64,000 nt of DNA. Source: Nocardioides sp. TF02-7 (GTDB taxonomy: Bacteria > Actinomycetota > Actinomycetes > Propionibacteriales > Nocardioidaceae). This document shows, one piece after another, positions 28,745 through 38,592 of the stretch (position 1 is the stretch's first letter; each line of letters starts with the position of its first letter). A program made the position numbers and the translations under genes. The notes beneath the pieces are model-generated. The model was given only the letters and a program-made list of their open reading frames with translations. It was not told where the DNA came from and did no database searches. Location: contig NZ_CP092535.1 of NCBI RefSeq assembly GCF_022437945.1, forward strand, positions 4,390,001 through 4,454,000, given 5' to 3'.

Positions 28745-29833
28745 CTAGCGGCCGACGGGCTCCGGCTCCGGCTCGGGCTCCGCCGCGCTCCGTCGGCGCT
28801 TGGCGACCACGCTCGAGGCGACGGCGAGGCCGATGAAGACGACACCGCCGATGCCGGTGATGTACTCGCTGATGTGGTACTTCATGCCGAGGAGCATGAT
28901 CGTCGCCAGCGCGCCGATGGCCCAGTGCGCGCCGTGCTCGAGGTAGATGTACTCCGCCAGCGTGCCCTTGCGGACCAGGTAGATGGTCATCGACCGCACC
29001 CAGAAGGCGCCGATGCCGAGGCCGAGCGCGATCACCAGGATCTCGTTGCTGATCGCGAACGCGCCGATCACGCCGTCGAGGGAGAACGAGGCGTCGAGCA
29101 TCTCCAGGTAGAGGAACGCGGCGAAGCCGCCGGTCGCGGCCGCCTGGGTCACCTTGCCGTCGGGCCCGACCTTCGGCCGCGTCTCCTCGTCGTCGTCCAT
29201 GTGCTCGACCTCGTCGCTCAGCAGGGAGTCGAGGCCGCTGACCGCGAGGTAGACGATCAGGCCGAACACACCCGAGACCATGACCGTGCCGACCTTGTCC
29301 TCCGCCGCCAGCTGCGAGGCACCGTAGAGGGCGAGCAGCGCGATCAGGACGCTCACCTGGTTGAGCTTGCCGACCTTCGCCAGCGGCACCTCGAGCGGGC
29401 GCAGCCAGTGGACGTCGCGCTCCTCGTCGATCACGAAGTCGAGGAAGATCATCAGCAGGAACATGCCGCCGAAGGCGTAGATCGCCTCCTTCGCGGCCTC
29501 CATGTTGTGCTGGTAGGCCTCCGGGTCGTTGACCGCGAGGTCGAACGCCTCGATCGGTCCCAACCCCGCGGTGATGACCACGATCACGATCGGCAGCACC
29601 AGCCGCATGCCGAAGACGGCGATCAGGATGCCGACGGTCAGGAACAGCGTCTGCCAGAGCGGCTTCATCCGCTGGAGGACCTTCGCGTTCACCACCGCGT
29701 TGTCGAACGAGAGCGAGATCTCGAGGATCGACAGCACGAACACCAGGAGGAGGACCCGTGGTCCTCCCAGGGCGAGTGCGGCCGCGAAGGCGACGCCGGT
29801 GAGCGCGAAGGACGGGCCGAACATCCGGAGCAT
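28745..29833 (-). CDS. DUF475 (TerC-like) integral membrane protein
   Basis: Intact, 362 residues with eight or nine predicted membrane segments. The acidic membrane motif SLSFDNAVVNAKVLQRM and the later MLDASFSLDGVIGAFAISN are the paired metal-transport-like motifs of the TerC superfamily. A cytoplasmic loop is rich in acid (VEHMDDDEETRPKVGPDGK), and the tail reads EPEPEPEPVGR. Likely moves or senses a divalent metal; Mn efflux is known for TerC relatives, not shown here. ATG at 29831-29833. Head of the AIM24 group; divergent from the next gene across 94 bases. Confidence 0.88.
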   Translation of the reverse strand: MLRMFGPSFALTGVAFAAALALGGPRVLLLVFVLSILEISLSFDNAVVNAKVLQRMKPLWQTLFLTVGILIAVFGMRLVLPIVIVVITAGLGPIEAFDLAVNDPEAYQHNMEAAKEAIYAFGGMFLLMIFLDFVIDEERDVHWLRPLEVPLAKVGKLNQVSVLIALLALYGASQLAAEDKVGTVMVSGVFGLIVYLAVSGLDSLLSDEVEHMDDDEETRPKVGPDGKVTQAAATGGFAAFLYLEMLDASFSLDGVIGAFAISNEILVIALGLGIGAFWVRSMTIYLVRKGTLAEYIYLEHGAHWAIGALATIMLLGMKYHISEYITGIGGVVFIGLAVASSVVAKRRRSAAEPEPEPEPVGR

Positions 29834-29882
29834 GCGGGGTGGGTCCTTTGTCGGAGGGGGCAGGGATACCGTGGGGGGATCG

Positions 29883-29888
29883 TATAGG
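29883..29888 (+). promoter_or_regulatory. Possible -10 in divergent gap
   Basis: TATAGG on the plus strand, 40 bases before the GTG of the helical-protein gene; overlapping TATACG lies on the other strand. No convincing -35 for either direction. Confidence 0.3.
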
Positions 29889-29927
29889 CGCAGGACCAAC
29901 GAACACAGACGACGGGAGCGACGAGCG

Positions 29928-31199
29928 GTGGCGGCGAGCACCCCCGAGCGAGGTCGCCCTCGCTGGTGGCGCCGTTCGCGGGACCTCGCGCTCGACGCCG
30001 CCCGGGCCGCGCACGCCGACGCGACGAGCGCGATGGCGCTCCTGGAGTCGCTCGAGGTCGACCTCACCGAGCTCACGACGATCCACGCGGAGTCGGAGGC
30101 CGGCACCGCCGGCCCGCCCGGCCACCCGGTGGCCGACCCCGTGGCCGAGGAGTGGGACGCGCACTCGGCGCGCACCGGCATGGTCGCCCTCGAGTTCTAC
30201 GAGCTCGACACCGCCTACGACCCGTCCGCGGACTACGAGGAGCCCGACGCCCGGACGTACGCCGCCCGGTTCGGCGCGGTCGCGGAGCAGCTGCGCGGCC
30301 TGGCGCCGACGGTCGAGGGGTTCCGCGACCGGCACGCTGGCCTGCTCGCCGCGGCCGCCGCGCTCCGCGACGAGGTCCCCGCACTCGTCGAGCAGGCGGA
30401 CGGCACGCTCCAGCAGGCGTCGCGCGCTCTGTCGGGGGCGGGCGCGGCGGGGCTCACCGACCCGCAGGCCTGGGCAGCGCACGCGGCGGCGACCTCGGAC
30501 CTGGCGGCCGCCCGCAACCGGTCCGCCGAGCGCCGGTGGGTTCCGGCGCACCGGCACGCGCAGGCCGCGGTCCGCTCGGCGCGGGAGGCGCTCGAGCGCG
30601 CCGCCTCGCTCGACGAGGCGGCCGACACGGTGCGCAAGGGGTTCTTGTCGGTGCGGACCCGCCGCGACGCCCTGCTGACCCAGCACGACCGGCTCCCCGA
30701 CGTGATGAGCCAGCTCCGCCGGCGCTACTCCTACGGGTCCTGGCAGCACCTCGACGACGCGCCCAAGCGGATCGACGCGGCGATGGAGGCGGTCGACGCC
30801 GGCCTGGCCTCGCTCGCGCGGGTCCTGGACGTGCAGCCGCTCGACGTACCGGCGGCCGCGGACCTGCTGGCCGGGATCCGGGCGGCCGCGGCCGACGTGT
30901 CGTCGATCCTGCGCGCGGCGACCGACCTGCTCGAGCGGCTCGACGAGGTCTCCGCCGACCCCGAGCAGCTGCTGGCCGCGGTGCGCCGCAAGACGCTCGA
31001 CGCCCGGCGGTTCCTGGCGAACCTGCCCGACGACAAGGCCGACCGGTTCCGCTACACCTTCGACACCATCTCCTCGCGCACCCAGCGGCTCGCCGCGGCC
31101 GTGCACGAGGCGCGCCCCGACTGGGGTGCCCTCATCGCCGAGGCGGAGTCGATCGAGGCGGCGCTCGACGCGATGATCAACGCGGCGCGGACGAGCTGA
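29928..31199 (+). CDS. Helical coiled-coil protein of the Ter island, unrecognised
   Basis: Intact, 423 residues, GTG start at 29928-29930. I do not recognise a family. It is almost wholly alpha-helical, rich in Ala, Arg, Glu and Leu, with heptad-like stretches (TSAMALLESLEVDLTELTTI, AVRSAREALERAASLDEA, DLLERLDEVSADPEQLL). No signal peptide or membrane helix. One patch, RRRYSYGSWQHLDDAPKRID, is less helical and might be a functional motif. It lies within the stress island, divergent from DUF475 and overlapping the HAD gene tail to tail by 23 bases. A scaffold or TelA-like partner is possible but unproven. Confidence 0.7.
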   Translation: MAASTPERGRPRWWRRSRDLALDAARAAHADATSAMALLESLEVDLTELTTIHAESEAGTAGPPGHPVADPVAEEWDAHSARTGMVALEFYELDTAYDPSADYEEPDARTYAARFGAVAEQLRGLAPTVEGFRDRHAGLLAAAAALRDEVPALVEQADGTLQQASRALSGAGAAGLTDPQAWAAHAAATSDLAAARNRSAERRWVPAHRHAQAAVRSAREALERAASLDEAADTVRKGFLSVRTRRDALLTQHDRLPDVMSQLRRRYSYGSWQHLDDAPKRIDAAMEAVDAGLASLARVLDVQPLDVPAAADLLAGIRAAAADVSSILRAATDLLERLDEVSADPEQLLAAVRRKTLDARRFLANLPDDKADRFRYTFDTISSRTQRLAAAVHEARPDWGALIAEAESIEAALDAMINAARTS

Positions 31200-32047
31200 G
31201 CGCGCCGGCCGGCTCGGCACCGCCCGGCGCGACCTGCTCGAGCATCCAGCCGACGATCTCCTCCCCCGCCAGCGCCCCCGACGCGGTCGTCACGGCGACC
31301 CCGTCGGCGGTCCAGCCCTGCTCGTGGAGCTCGCCGTGGGCAGGCCTGATCGCCAGGTCGGCGACCTCCAGCATGGGAGCGTCGAGCAGGCTGTCGCCGG
31401 TCGCGAGCAGGCGTACGCCGCCCCCGGCCCGGTCGGCGATCCCCGCGCGCACACGCTCGCGGAGCCGCTGGAGGCCGCTGGCCTTGGAGACGCCGGCGGG
31501 GACGGCGTAGAGCTTGCGGCCTTGGAGCGACACCGACCAGCCGAGCTCGGTGACGGGCGTGGTGACGTCGTCGAGCCAGGCCTGCGGCGCGTCCTCCCGG
31601 CGGGTGAGGACCAGGTAGCAGAACAGGTCCTCGGCGCACCGGAGCTTGCTCACCCACGGCCGGTCGGCGAGACCCTCGAGCAGCGCGAGCACCTCCGGGC
31701 AGCGGCGCCGAGAGGGCCGCCGCGCCGCGCGTCCAGGCGTCCCACTCCGGGTCGCGGACGCCGTCGACGAGCAGCCCGCCGCCGTTGGCGCACAGCGCGA
31801 GGCGGGGCGTCGCCGGGAGCACGACCCGCTCGTATTGCGCCTGGGTGCGGGTGGTCACGGGGACCACCTCGGCGCGGCCCATCAGCTCGCCGAGAAGCTG
31901 CCACGAGCGGTCGGTCATCGAGCACAGCGGTGCCCCCCTCGTAGTGCTCGACGACCCGCAGCGGCGGGAGGGTCGCCGGGTCGCCGGCCGAGGCCGCGGG
32001 TAGATGAGCGTGCGGTCGAGGTCGAACGCGGTGATGGTCGTGGGCAC
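31177..32047 (-). CDS. HAD-family phosphatase of the Ter cluster
   Basis: About 289 residues. Motif I is AFDLDRTLIYP (nucleophile Asp), motif II lies in PVTTRTQAQYERV, and motif IV is LLATGDSLLDAPML. A cap with LAPEV-like helices and KLRCAEDLFCYLVL lies between. HAD phosphatases of this type accompany TRSP and StiP genes and may remove a phosphate from the pathway product. ATG at 32045-32047, five bases from the fusion gene stop. Frame breaks: 31998-32000, 31933-31938 and 31697-31699. Confidence 0.85.
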
Positions 32048-32051
32048 CGGC

Positions 32052-34458
32052 TCACACCACCTGCCGGATCAGGCCGACGCAGGAGTACGGCAGGCCGGGG
32101 ACCTCGACGACCGGCACCTGCCGGGCGCGGGCGAGCAGCAGCACGTGGGTGAGGTCGGCCGTCCGGTCGGGATGGACCAGGACCTGCCACGGCACCCGGC
32201 GCAGCAGCACCCGGGTGGTCTCGCCGACCCCCGGCTTGACCAGGTTGAGGTCGGTGATGCCGTGGCCGGCGGCGATCGTCTCGATCGACCGCCAGCCCGA
32301 CCAGGTCGGCGTGCGGTCGACCGGCTCCTGCAGGGAGGCGGCGACCTCGTCGGCGACCCCGGCGAAGCGGGCGGCGACGGTGTCGACGTAGTGCCGCGAC
32401 ACGTCGACGTCGGACCACTCCGGGTAGTACTTCGCGCCGTGGAACATGCCCGGCCCGATCAGGTCGGCGCGGTGGACGGTGCGCGACACGAGCCCGGACA
32501 CCGTGGAGTTGAGGCACGCCGACGGGATCAGGAAGTCGTCGCGGGTGCCGAACAACGGCGTGCACGACCCCGGGTCGGCGAGGACGGCCAGCCGGTCGTC
32601 GAGGTCGGCGTGCTCCGGGCGGGTGGCCCGCCAGGCCGTCACCGCCTCGGTGAGCTGCCGCTGGATGGCGCCCTTGCCCGTCCACCCGTCGACGAAGGCG
32701 ACGGCGGCCGCCGGGTGGCGGTCGAGGACGTGGCCGAGCGCGACCTCGTCGATGCCCCGTCCGCGGATGATCGAGATCGTGTAGTGCGGGACGTCGACCC
32801 CGCGGGTGTGCTGGAACCAGCGGCGGAGCAGCACCCCGATCGGGGTGCCGGCGCGGGCGAGCGAGACGAGCACCGGCGGCCGCCGCGACCGGGCGTGCGC
32901 CTCCCACACGAGCTCGCCGACGACGCCCACCGCGGTGGCGAGCCGGTCGGCCGAGGCCGCGAGCGCCTCGTGGAAGAGCGCCACGTAGTCGTCGTCGGGC
33001 TGGTACTCCACCGGGAGCATCTCCGAGTAGTGGACCCCCGCTGGATGGCCTCCTCACGGTCCTCGGTGCCGCGCTCGAGCGGGATCGAGGAGAGGTCGGT
33101 GAGCAGCCAGCTGACGTCGTCGGGCGGGTAGGAGCCGAACGCCCCTGCGACCGCCGGGCGCAGTGCCGGGGCGGGGTCGGGCCCGCTGACCGGGACCAGG
33201 TGGACGTGGTCGGCGAACGGCCGGAGCGCGTCGACGAGGCCCGCGCAGTCGGCGGCGGGGGCGTCGACCACCACGACCACGTGGTCGTGCCGGAGGTCGG
33301 ACCAGGCGCCGTCGGCGGTCGCGCGCGGGTCCACCACGTTGTGCAGCCGGGACTCGCGGGCCGGCTCGTCGGGCGCCGGGAACGACACCGTGCGGCGCAC
33401 GGCGTACTCGGGGTCGTCGGCGGCGTGCACCGGCGAGCGGGTCGTGGACTGGGTGACGACCGAGACCCCGGGAAGCGCGTCGGCGAGCGCCGCGGCCACC
33501 CGGGTGGGCAGGTGGAGCAGCTCCTCGGTGCCGACGACGAGGACGCTGCCGCCGGCGGGGGCCGATCACGCCGGCCAGCCGGCGCGCGACCTCGACGGAG
33601 GCGTCGGCCAACCGGCGGGTGTCGGCCGTCGTCATCCCGTGCCGCGCGGTGACCGGCACGTCACCGGGCCACCAGCCGCCGTGGACGTGCACCTGCGCCT
33701 CGGGACCGGACGGCACCGGTGCCGGTGCGGGCAGCTGCGCACGGGCGCGGGCCGCGCGGTCGAGCACGTCCTCGGGGAGGGTCAGGTGGGCCGAGAGCAG
33801 CGACACCACGCTCACCCGGACGCCCAGGTCCGCGACCCGCTTGTCGAACTCCTCCCGCGCCGCGGGCGTGCGTGCGTCGAGGAGCGCCGCCACGACGTAC
33901 TCGGGCCGCTGGTGCAGCGCGTGCAGGGCCGCCACCGTGTTGAGAACCGTCCTGCCAGAGGTGAGCTCGTCGTCGACGAGCACCAGCGCGCCGCTGCCGT
34001 CGAGCAGGAAGTCCGCGGTGGGCTGCACGAGGTGGGCGACCGCGTGGGAGTGCTCCTCGTCGAACCGCGCCCGCACCGGGAGGGGTCGGGTGGGGGCGCC
34101 GCGTGGTGTGGAGGTACGACGCGCCGAGCCGCTCGGCCACGGCGTGCCCCAGCCCGGTGGCGGTCTCGCAGTAGCCCACGACCAGGGCCTCGCCGGCCGC
34201 GCTCCCGAGCACCTCGGCCACCGCGTCGCCGAGGCGGTGACCGCCGGCGAGGACCTCACGCGGGTCGACGGGGACGTGCTTGCCGAGCACCTTGGAGACG
34301 ATCAGGTGGGCGCGCCGGGGGTTGTCGCGCAGCGCGAGGCCGGCGAGCTCGAGGAACGGCGCCGGGCCGGCAGCGGAGCCGGGCACGGTCACCCCGATGC
34401 CGAGGGCGTCGGTCACGACGGCCGCCAGCGACGGGGCCGGCGGCGCGGCGGCGCTCAC
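32052..34458 (-). CDS. PRTase-TRSP-StiP(PRTase)-Pelota fusion protein
   Basis: About 801 residues combining two proteins that are usually separate. Part 1 (to about residue 230): a phosphoribosyltransferase with the PRPP loop LVLVDDELTSGRTVLN. Next a TRSP domain with its name motif in STTRSPVHAADDPEY. Part 2 (from about 425): a StiP/PRTase_1 region starting FGSYPPDDVSWLLTDLSSIP, with EDREEAIQRG and a second PRPP-like loop AVAFVDGWTGKGAIQ. The last 80 residues look like the Pelota-type RNA-binding domain. No stop in any frame and no ATG, GTG or TTG lies at the junction near 33140-33200. GTG at 34456-34458 overlaps the upstream stop. Frame breaks: 34092-34096, 33557-33561 and 33035-33039. Confidence 0.82.
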
Positions 34459-35663
34459 GAGACCACCTTGACGCTCGACATGGCGAGGCCGTACTCGGCC
34501 GCGACCGCCCGCTGCCCGAGGGCCAGCAGCTCCACCAGCGACGCCCCCTCCCGCACCACGCCGAACGCCGTCGCCCGGGCGAGCACCTGCTCGGCCCAGA
34601 GCGCGTGGGGGCCGAGCTCGTTCATCCGGCCGTGCGCGGAGGCGATCGCCCCACCCGCACCGCGCGCGTCGCGGATCGCGCACGCGTCGTCGTACTCGTC
34701 CCACCCGACGGCGAGCAGGCTGTTGACGACCGAGACGTGGGTCGGGTGGATGACGGTCTTGCCGTGGAGCCCGTTGCTGCGGTCGAGGCTGATCTCGCGC
34801 AGGAGCGCGTCGACGTCGTCGTCGATCATCCGTCGCCGCAGGCTGCCGGCGTGCTGCTCGAGGAACGGCGACTCGCGCAGCTGCGGCTTGAACAGCCGCG
34901 CGCCGGGGATGTGCTCCCAGACCGCGCCGGTCACGACGTAGCGCCCGCCGCGGGCGAACTGGTTGACGATGTCGGACAGCGCGTCGCGCACGACCGCGAT
35001 GTCCCACACCGTCGTGTCCCGGTCGCGTCGGAGGCCGAAGAGGCCGGACAGGTCGGTGCCGCCGATCCGCACGCAGAGCACGCTCTCGCGGTGGTCGTCG
35101 AAGACGGCCGCCAGGTCCGCCAGGGCGGCGCGGCGGCTCTCGACGTAGGCGATCTCGGGCGTCTCGAGGATCGGCATCGCGTACGTCGGCCGGGACAGCC
35201 CCGCCCCCCGCCTCGCTCACCGCCGCGAGCATCTCCGGCGCGTTGGCCGGGGTCACCTTCGGGAGGCTGAACCCGGTGAGCACCCGCAGTGCGTCACCCG
35301 CGCCGTCGGCGATCCGGCGCACCTGGTCGGCGTCGCGGGCGCGCAGGAACAGCAACGGCATCCGGTCGGTCACCGCGGGCCCGGCAGCGTGGACCGCGCG
35401 GGCGCGGACACGACGTTGGTCTCGGCGAACGAGACCGACTCGTGCGGGATGGAGTCCTCCAGGCACCACACCATCGAGGTGGTGCCGACCGACGCCACCC
35501 GCAGCGAGTCCTCCACGAGCGCGGGCCGCGTGCCCGGGCAGTAGAGCGTGGCGCCGAGCCCGAGCGCGAGCAGGTCGCGCGGACTGTCCGCGGCCACGGC
35601 CGCGGGCGGCACCGCGAACAGGCGCTCGCGCTCCTCGTCGCTCAGGTAGGCGAAGTGACGCAT
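34455..35663 (-). CDS. HpcH/HpaI (CitE-like) lyase of the Ter cluster
   Basis: About 402 residues of the HpcH/CitE aldolase-lyase barrel. Features: GATLYCPGTRPALVEDSLRV, SMVWCLEDSIPHESVSFAE (acidic metal-site region), VLCVRIGGTDLSGLFGLRRD and GLHGKTVIHPTHVSVVNSL. It probably makes or breaks a C-C or ester bond on a carboxylate; in Ter clusters it is placed in a proposed nucleoside-like pathway. ATG at 35661-35663 with AAGGA six bases upstream. Frame breaks near 35398 and at C4 35199-35202. Confidence 0.84.
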
Positions 35664-35714
35664 CGGTAGTCCTTCATCGGTGTCGGTCAGCGGGAGCCCG
35701 GTCGCCGCGCTGGT

Positions 35715-35731
35715 GGAGGCATCTTGCCTCC
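35715..35731 (-). terminator. Short hairpin before lyase gene
   Basis: GGAGGCA-tct-TGCCTCC is a perfect 7-base stem with a 3-base loop in the 151-base gap between the TerD-vWA stop and the lyase start. It may attenuate or process the message between the two genes. Confidence 0.45.
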
Positions 35732-35738
35732 CGCACGT

Positions 35739-35764
35739 GAACACGAGGTCACCCGGACGTGTTC
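35739..35764 (-). promoter_or_regulatory. Second hairpin in the same gap
   Basis: GAACACG and CGTGTTC form a 7-base stem around a 12-base loop, eight bases from the first hairpin. It could be an operator or an RNA structure. Confidence 0.3.
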
Positions 35765-35778
35765 TTCCGGTGCTCTGA

Positions 35779-35826
35779 TCAGGTGGCTGGTCAGGTGGCT
35801 GGTCAGGTGACTGGTCAGGTGAGCAG
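35779..35826. repeat. 12-base tandem repeat, four units
   Basis: Units TCAGGTGGCTGG, TCAGGTGGCTGG, TCAGGTGACTGG and TCAGGTGAGCAG follow without gaps. The first stop codon of the TerD-vWA gene lies in the last unit, and the 12-base period puts further TGA codons in the same frame. Confidence 0.9.
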
Positions 35827-37177
35827 GCCGTGCTGGCGCGCGGTCCGCAGCCAGCCGGGGTACTCCGTCATCAGCCGCTCGAACAGCGCGTCGTCGCTGA
35901 TCGGCTCCCGGCCGACCAGCTCGTCGTCGGTGACGGCGAAGAAGTCGGCGTTGTCGACGTACCGCCCGTCGAGGTCGTCGAGCCGCTGCAGGTACTCGAA
36001 CCGGTCGGAGCCGATGCCCATGAACTGCCAGAAGATCGGCTCGTACGACGCCGCACGGATCTGCCGGGTCGCCACCGCCTTGTCGGACGGCGCACCGTCG
36101 GTGAGGAACATGACGTAGACGGGCACCCGGTCCGGCAGCGGCTCGGTGCGCTCGCCCGAGCCACCGAAGTAGTGCCGGCGGATCCGGCTGATCGCTGCGC
36201 CGTAGCGGGTGTCGTACTCGAGCCGGTGGGTGCCGGTGATCTCCTTGACGTACTTCTGGTAGCCGTCGAGGGTCAGCCCGGCCGGCTGGTGCACGTCCTT
36301 GCCGAACAGGAAGACGTCGACCTCGCCGTCGTCGTCGAACCGGAGCCCCAGCGCCAGCACCCGCTCGGCCAGCCGCTGCACCAGGCCCTTGGAGTAGCGG
36401 CTCGCCATCGAGCCCGAGATGTCGAGGCAGAGCGCGACCCGGGCGGTGTGCTCGGCGAGCCCGCGCTTCTCGAGCGAGACGCCGGCGGTCTTGACCAGCG
36501 ACAGCATCTGCTGGTCGCCGCGGCGACCGAGGTCCTTCTCCAGGTCGATCAGCCGCTTCTTCTCGAGGCTGACCGGCGCCGTCTCCGGCGCGGCGGCCGG
36601 CGCCGGTGCGGCCGGGACGGCAGCGGGCTCGTCGTCGGCGTCGACGTCGACGCCGAAGTCGGTCGCGAGGCCGGCCAGGCCGTCGGTGTAGCCCTGGCCG
36701 ACCGCCCGGACCTTCCACTCGCCGCCGCGGCGGTAGACCTCAGCGAAGACCAGGGCGGTCTCGGGGCCGGCCGCGAGCTCGCAGCGCACGGCGGCCGCCG
36801 CGTCGGGGCCGTCCGCGACCTCGACGCCGAGTCCGTCGAGGTCGCCGAACACCCCACCGCCGTCGACGGACGCCCCGATGACGACCTTGTCGACCTCGGC
36901 CGGCAGGGGCCGCGACGTCGATCCGCACCCGGTCGACGGTCGCGCCGGCGCGGTCGGCCTTGCCGAGGTGGGTGACCGCGCCGTCGGAACCGTGCGGCTG
37001 GTTGTAGAACACGAAGTCGGCGTCGCTGCGGACCTTGCCCGCCGCGGTGCACAGGAACGCCGAGAGGTCGGCGTCGACGCCGGGCCGCGGCAGCCAGGTG
37101 AGGGTCACCACCACCTGGCTGCCGAGACCGGCCTGGCCCAGGCCGACGTTGCCGCCCCGGGTCAGGACGTGGGTCAC
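35815..37177 (-). CDS. TerD-vWA fusion protein
   Basis: About 453 residues. The N-terminal TerD domain (LTRGGNVGLGQAGLGSQVVV, FVFYNQPHGSDGAVTHLG, KVRAVGQGYTDGLAGLATDF) binds calcium in relatives. An Ala/Pro linker (AAVPAAPAPAAAPETAPV) joins a von Willebrand A domain with MIDAS residues in CLDISGSMASRYSKGLVQRL and MFLTDGAPSDKA. This layout is typical of TerF/TerY-like members and suggests a metal-dependent adaptor. ATG at 37175-37177 overlaps the upstream stop (ATGA). One frame break at G4 36906-36909 (three needed). Confidence 0.92.
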
Positions 37178-37878
37178 TTACGCCCGGCCGTCCACTGCAT
37201 GCCCCAGCTGTACGCGCGGTCGACGTCGGACTGGGAGCCGGCGATGTAGCGGACCTCGCGGTTGACGCGGAGGCTGCCGCCCTCGTTGGTCAGCAGGGCG
37301 ATCGCGCAGAAGCGCTTGTCGTTGGCGGGCTCGTCGAGCCGGACCTCGATCGGACCGGCACCGACCGGGTAGAGCGTCACGACGCCGTCGGCCGCCGCCC
37401 AGTTGGGTGCACCCTCGTAGATGTAGGCGAACACCAGGACCCGGCGGATCCGGTCGAGCTGGTCGAGGTTGACGACGAGGTTCTCACCGCCGGTGTTGGT
37501 GCCCGACCGGTCGTCCCCGTCGAGCAGGACGTACGGCGGCCGGTTCAGGTCGCCGAACGCGTTGCCGAGCGCCTGGACGACGCCCTTCTGCCCGTCGGTC
37601 GTCTCCCAGAGACAGCCGAGGTCGAGGTCGACCGCGCCGCCGCCGCCGGACAGCCGCTTGAGGAACCCGCCGGACTTGCCGGCACCCTGGCTCCAGTTGA
37701 GGTTGATCCGCATCTGGCCGCCGGCGCCCGCGCCCTTGGTGAGCGAGATGGACGGCGCGGACTTGGTCAGCGTCACCTTGGAGAGGTTGACGCCGCCCCC
37801 ACCGGCCCCGCCGCTGGGCGGGGGCGTGGGCTCGCCGCTGCCGGGCGAGGAGGGACGCTTGTTGTAGTCGATGGGCAC
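37174..37878 (-). CDS. TerD-family protein with Gly/Pro-rich N-terminus
   Basis: Intact, 234 residues. A low-complexity head (RPSSPGSGEPTPPPSGGAGG) precedes a TerD domain: LTKSAPSISLTKGAGAGGQM, AVDLDLGCLWETTDGQKGVV, DDRSGTNTGGENLVVNLDQL and YSWGMQWTAGRK. The SGTNTGGENL loop resembles TerX/TerA-type variants rather than the classic TerD. It lies ten bases after the terD stop. Confidence 0.9.
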   Translation of the reverse strand: MPIDYNKRPSSPGSGEPTPPPSGGAGGGGVNLSKVTLTKSAPSISLTKGAGAGGQMRINLNWSQGAGKSGGFLKRLSGGGGAVDLDLGCLWETTDGQKGVVQALGNAFGDLNRPPYVLLDGDDRSGTNTGGENLVVNLDQLDRIRRVLVFAYIYEGAPNWAAADGVVTLYPVGAGPIEVRLDEPANDKRFCAIALLTNEGGSLRVNREVRYIAGSQSDVDRAYSWGMQWTAGRK

Positions 37879-37888
37879 GGTCGCCTCC

Positions 37889-38466
37889 TCAGACGTTGAC
37901 GCCGAAGTCCTGCGCGATGCCGCGCAGGCCCGAGGCGTAGCCCTGGCCGACGGCGCGGAACTTCCACTCGGCGCCGTTGCGGGTAGAGCTCGCCGAAGAC
38001 CATCGCGGTCTCGGTCGACGCGTCCTCGGTGAGGTCGTAGCGGGCGATCTCGGCGCCGCCGGCCTGGTTGACGACGCGGATGAACGCGTTGCGGACCATG
38101 CCGAAGTTCTGGCTGCGGTTGTCGGCGTCGTAGATCGAGACCGCGAAGACGATCTTGTCGACCTCCGCCGGCACGACCGCGAGGTTGACCTTGACGACCT
38201 CGTCGTCGCCCTCGCCCTCACCGGTGAGGTTGTCGCCGGTGTGCTCGACCGAGCCGTCGGGGCTCTTGAGGTTGTTGAAGAAGATGAAGTGGCTGTCGGA
38301 GACGACCTCGCCACCTGCGTTGACCATGATCGCCGAGGCGTCGAGGTCGAACTCACCGCCCGAGAACGTGTTGACGTCCCAACCGAGGCCGACGTTGACC
38401 GCGGTGAGGCCGGGGGGCCTCCTTGGTGAGGGAGACGTTGCCGCCCTTCGTCAGCGAAACACCCAT
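37889..38466 (-). CDS. terD: TerD-family tellurium resistance protein
   Basis: About 191 residues, the canonical length. MGVSLTKGGNVSLTKEAPG opens the domain; later parts are HFIFFNNLKSPDGSVEHTGD, GEGDDEVVKVNLAVVPAEVD, IYDADNRSQNFGMVRNAFIR and WKFRAVGQGYASGLRGIAQD. The acidic DGSVEHTGDN and GDDE loops bind Ca2+ in relatives. First gene of the Ter operon, with AAAGGG upstream and a possible -10 TAGGGT further up. Frame breaks: G6 at 38412-38417 (five needed) and G3 at 37981-37983 (two needed). Confidence 0.94.
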
Positions 38467-38592
38467 GTGCTGTGAACCCTTTCTCGGCGAGTGCCGGGAG
38501 CCGGCCCTACGCCAGACCCCTCGTGGCGGCCACCCTACGACACGGCCGCGAACGCGGGCGGGCGAAGCAGGAGGCCCGGCCGGCGCCCCGGG

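Noticed and set aside
31177..31199. Regulatory antisense overlap between the HAD and helical genes
   Set aside because: A 23-base tail-to-tail overlap is common in compact genomes and shows no special structure.
35779..35826. CRISPR-like array
   Set aside because: Units are only 12 bases and abut without spacers; no cas genes are present.
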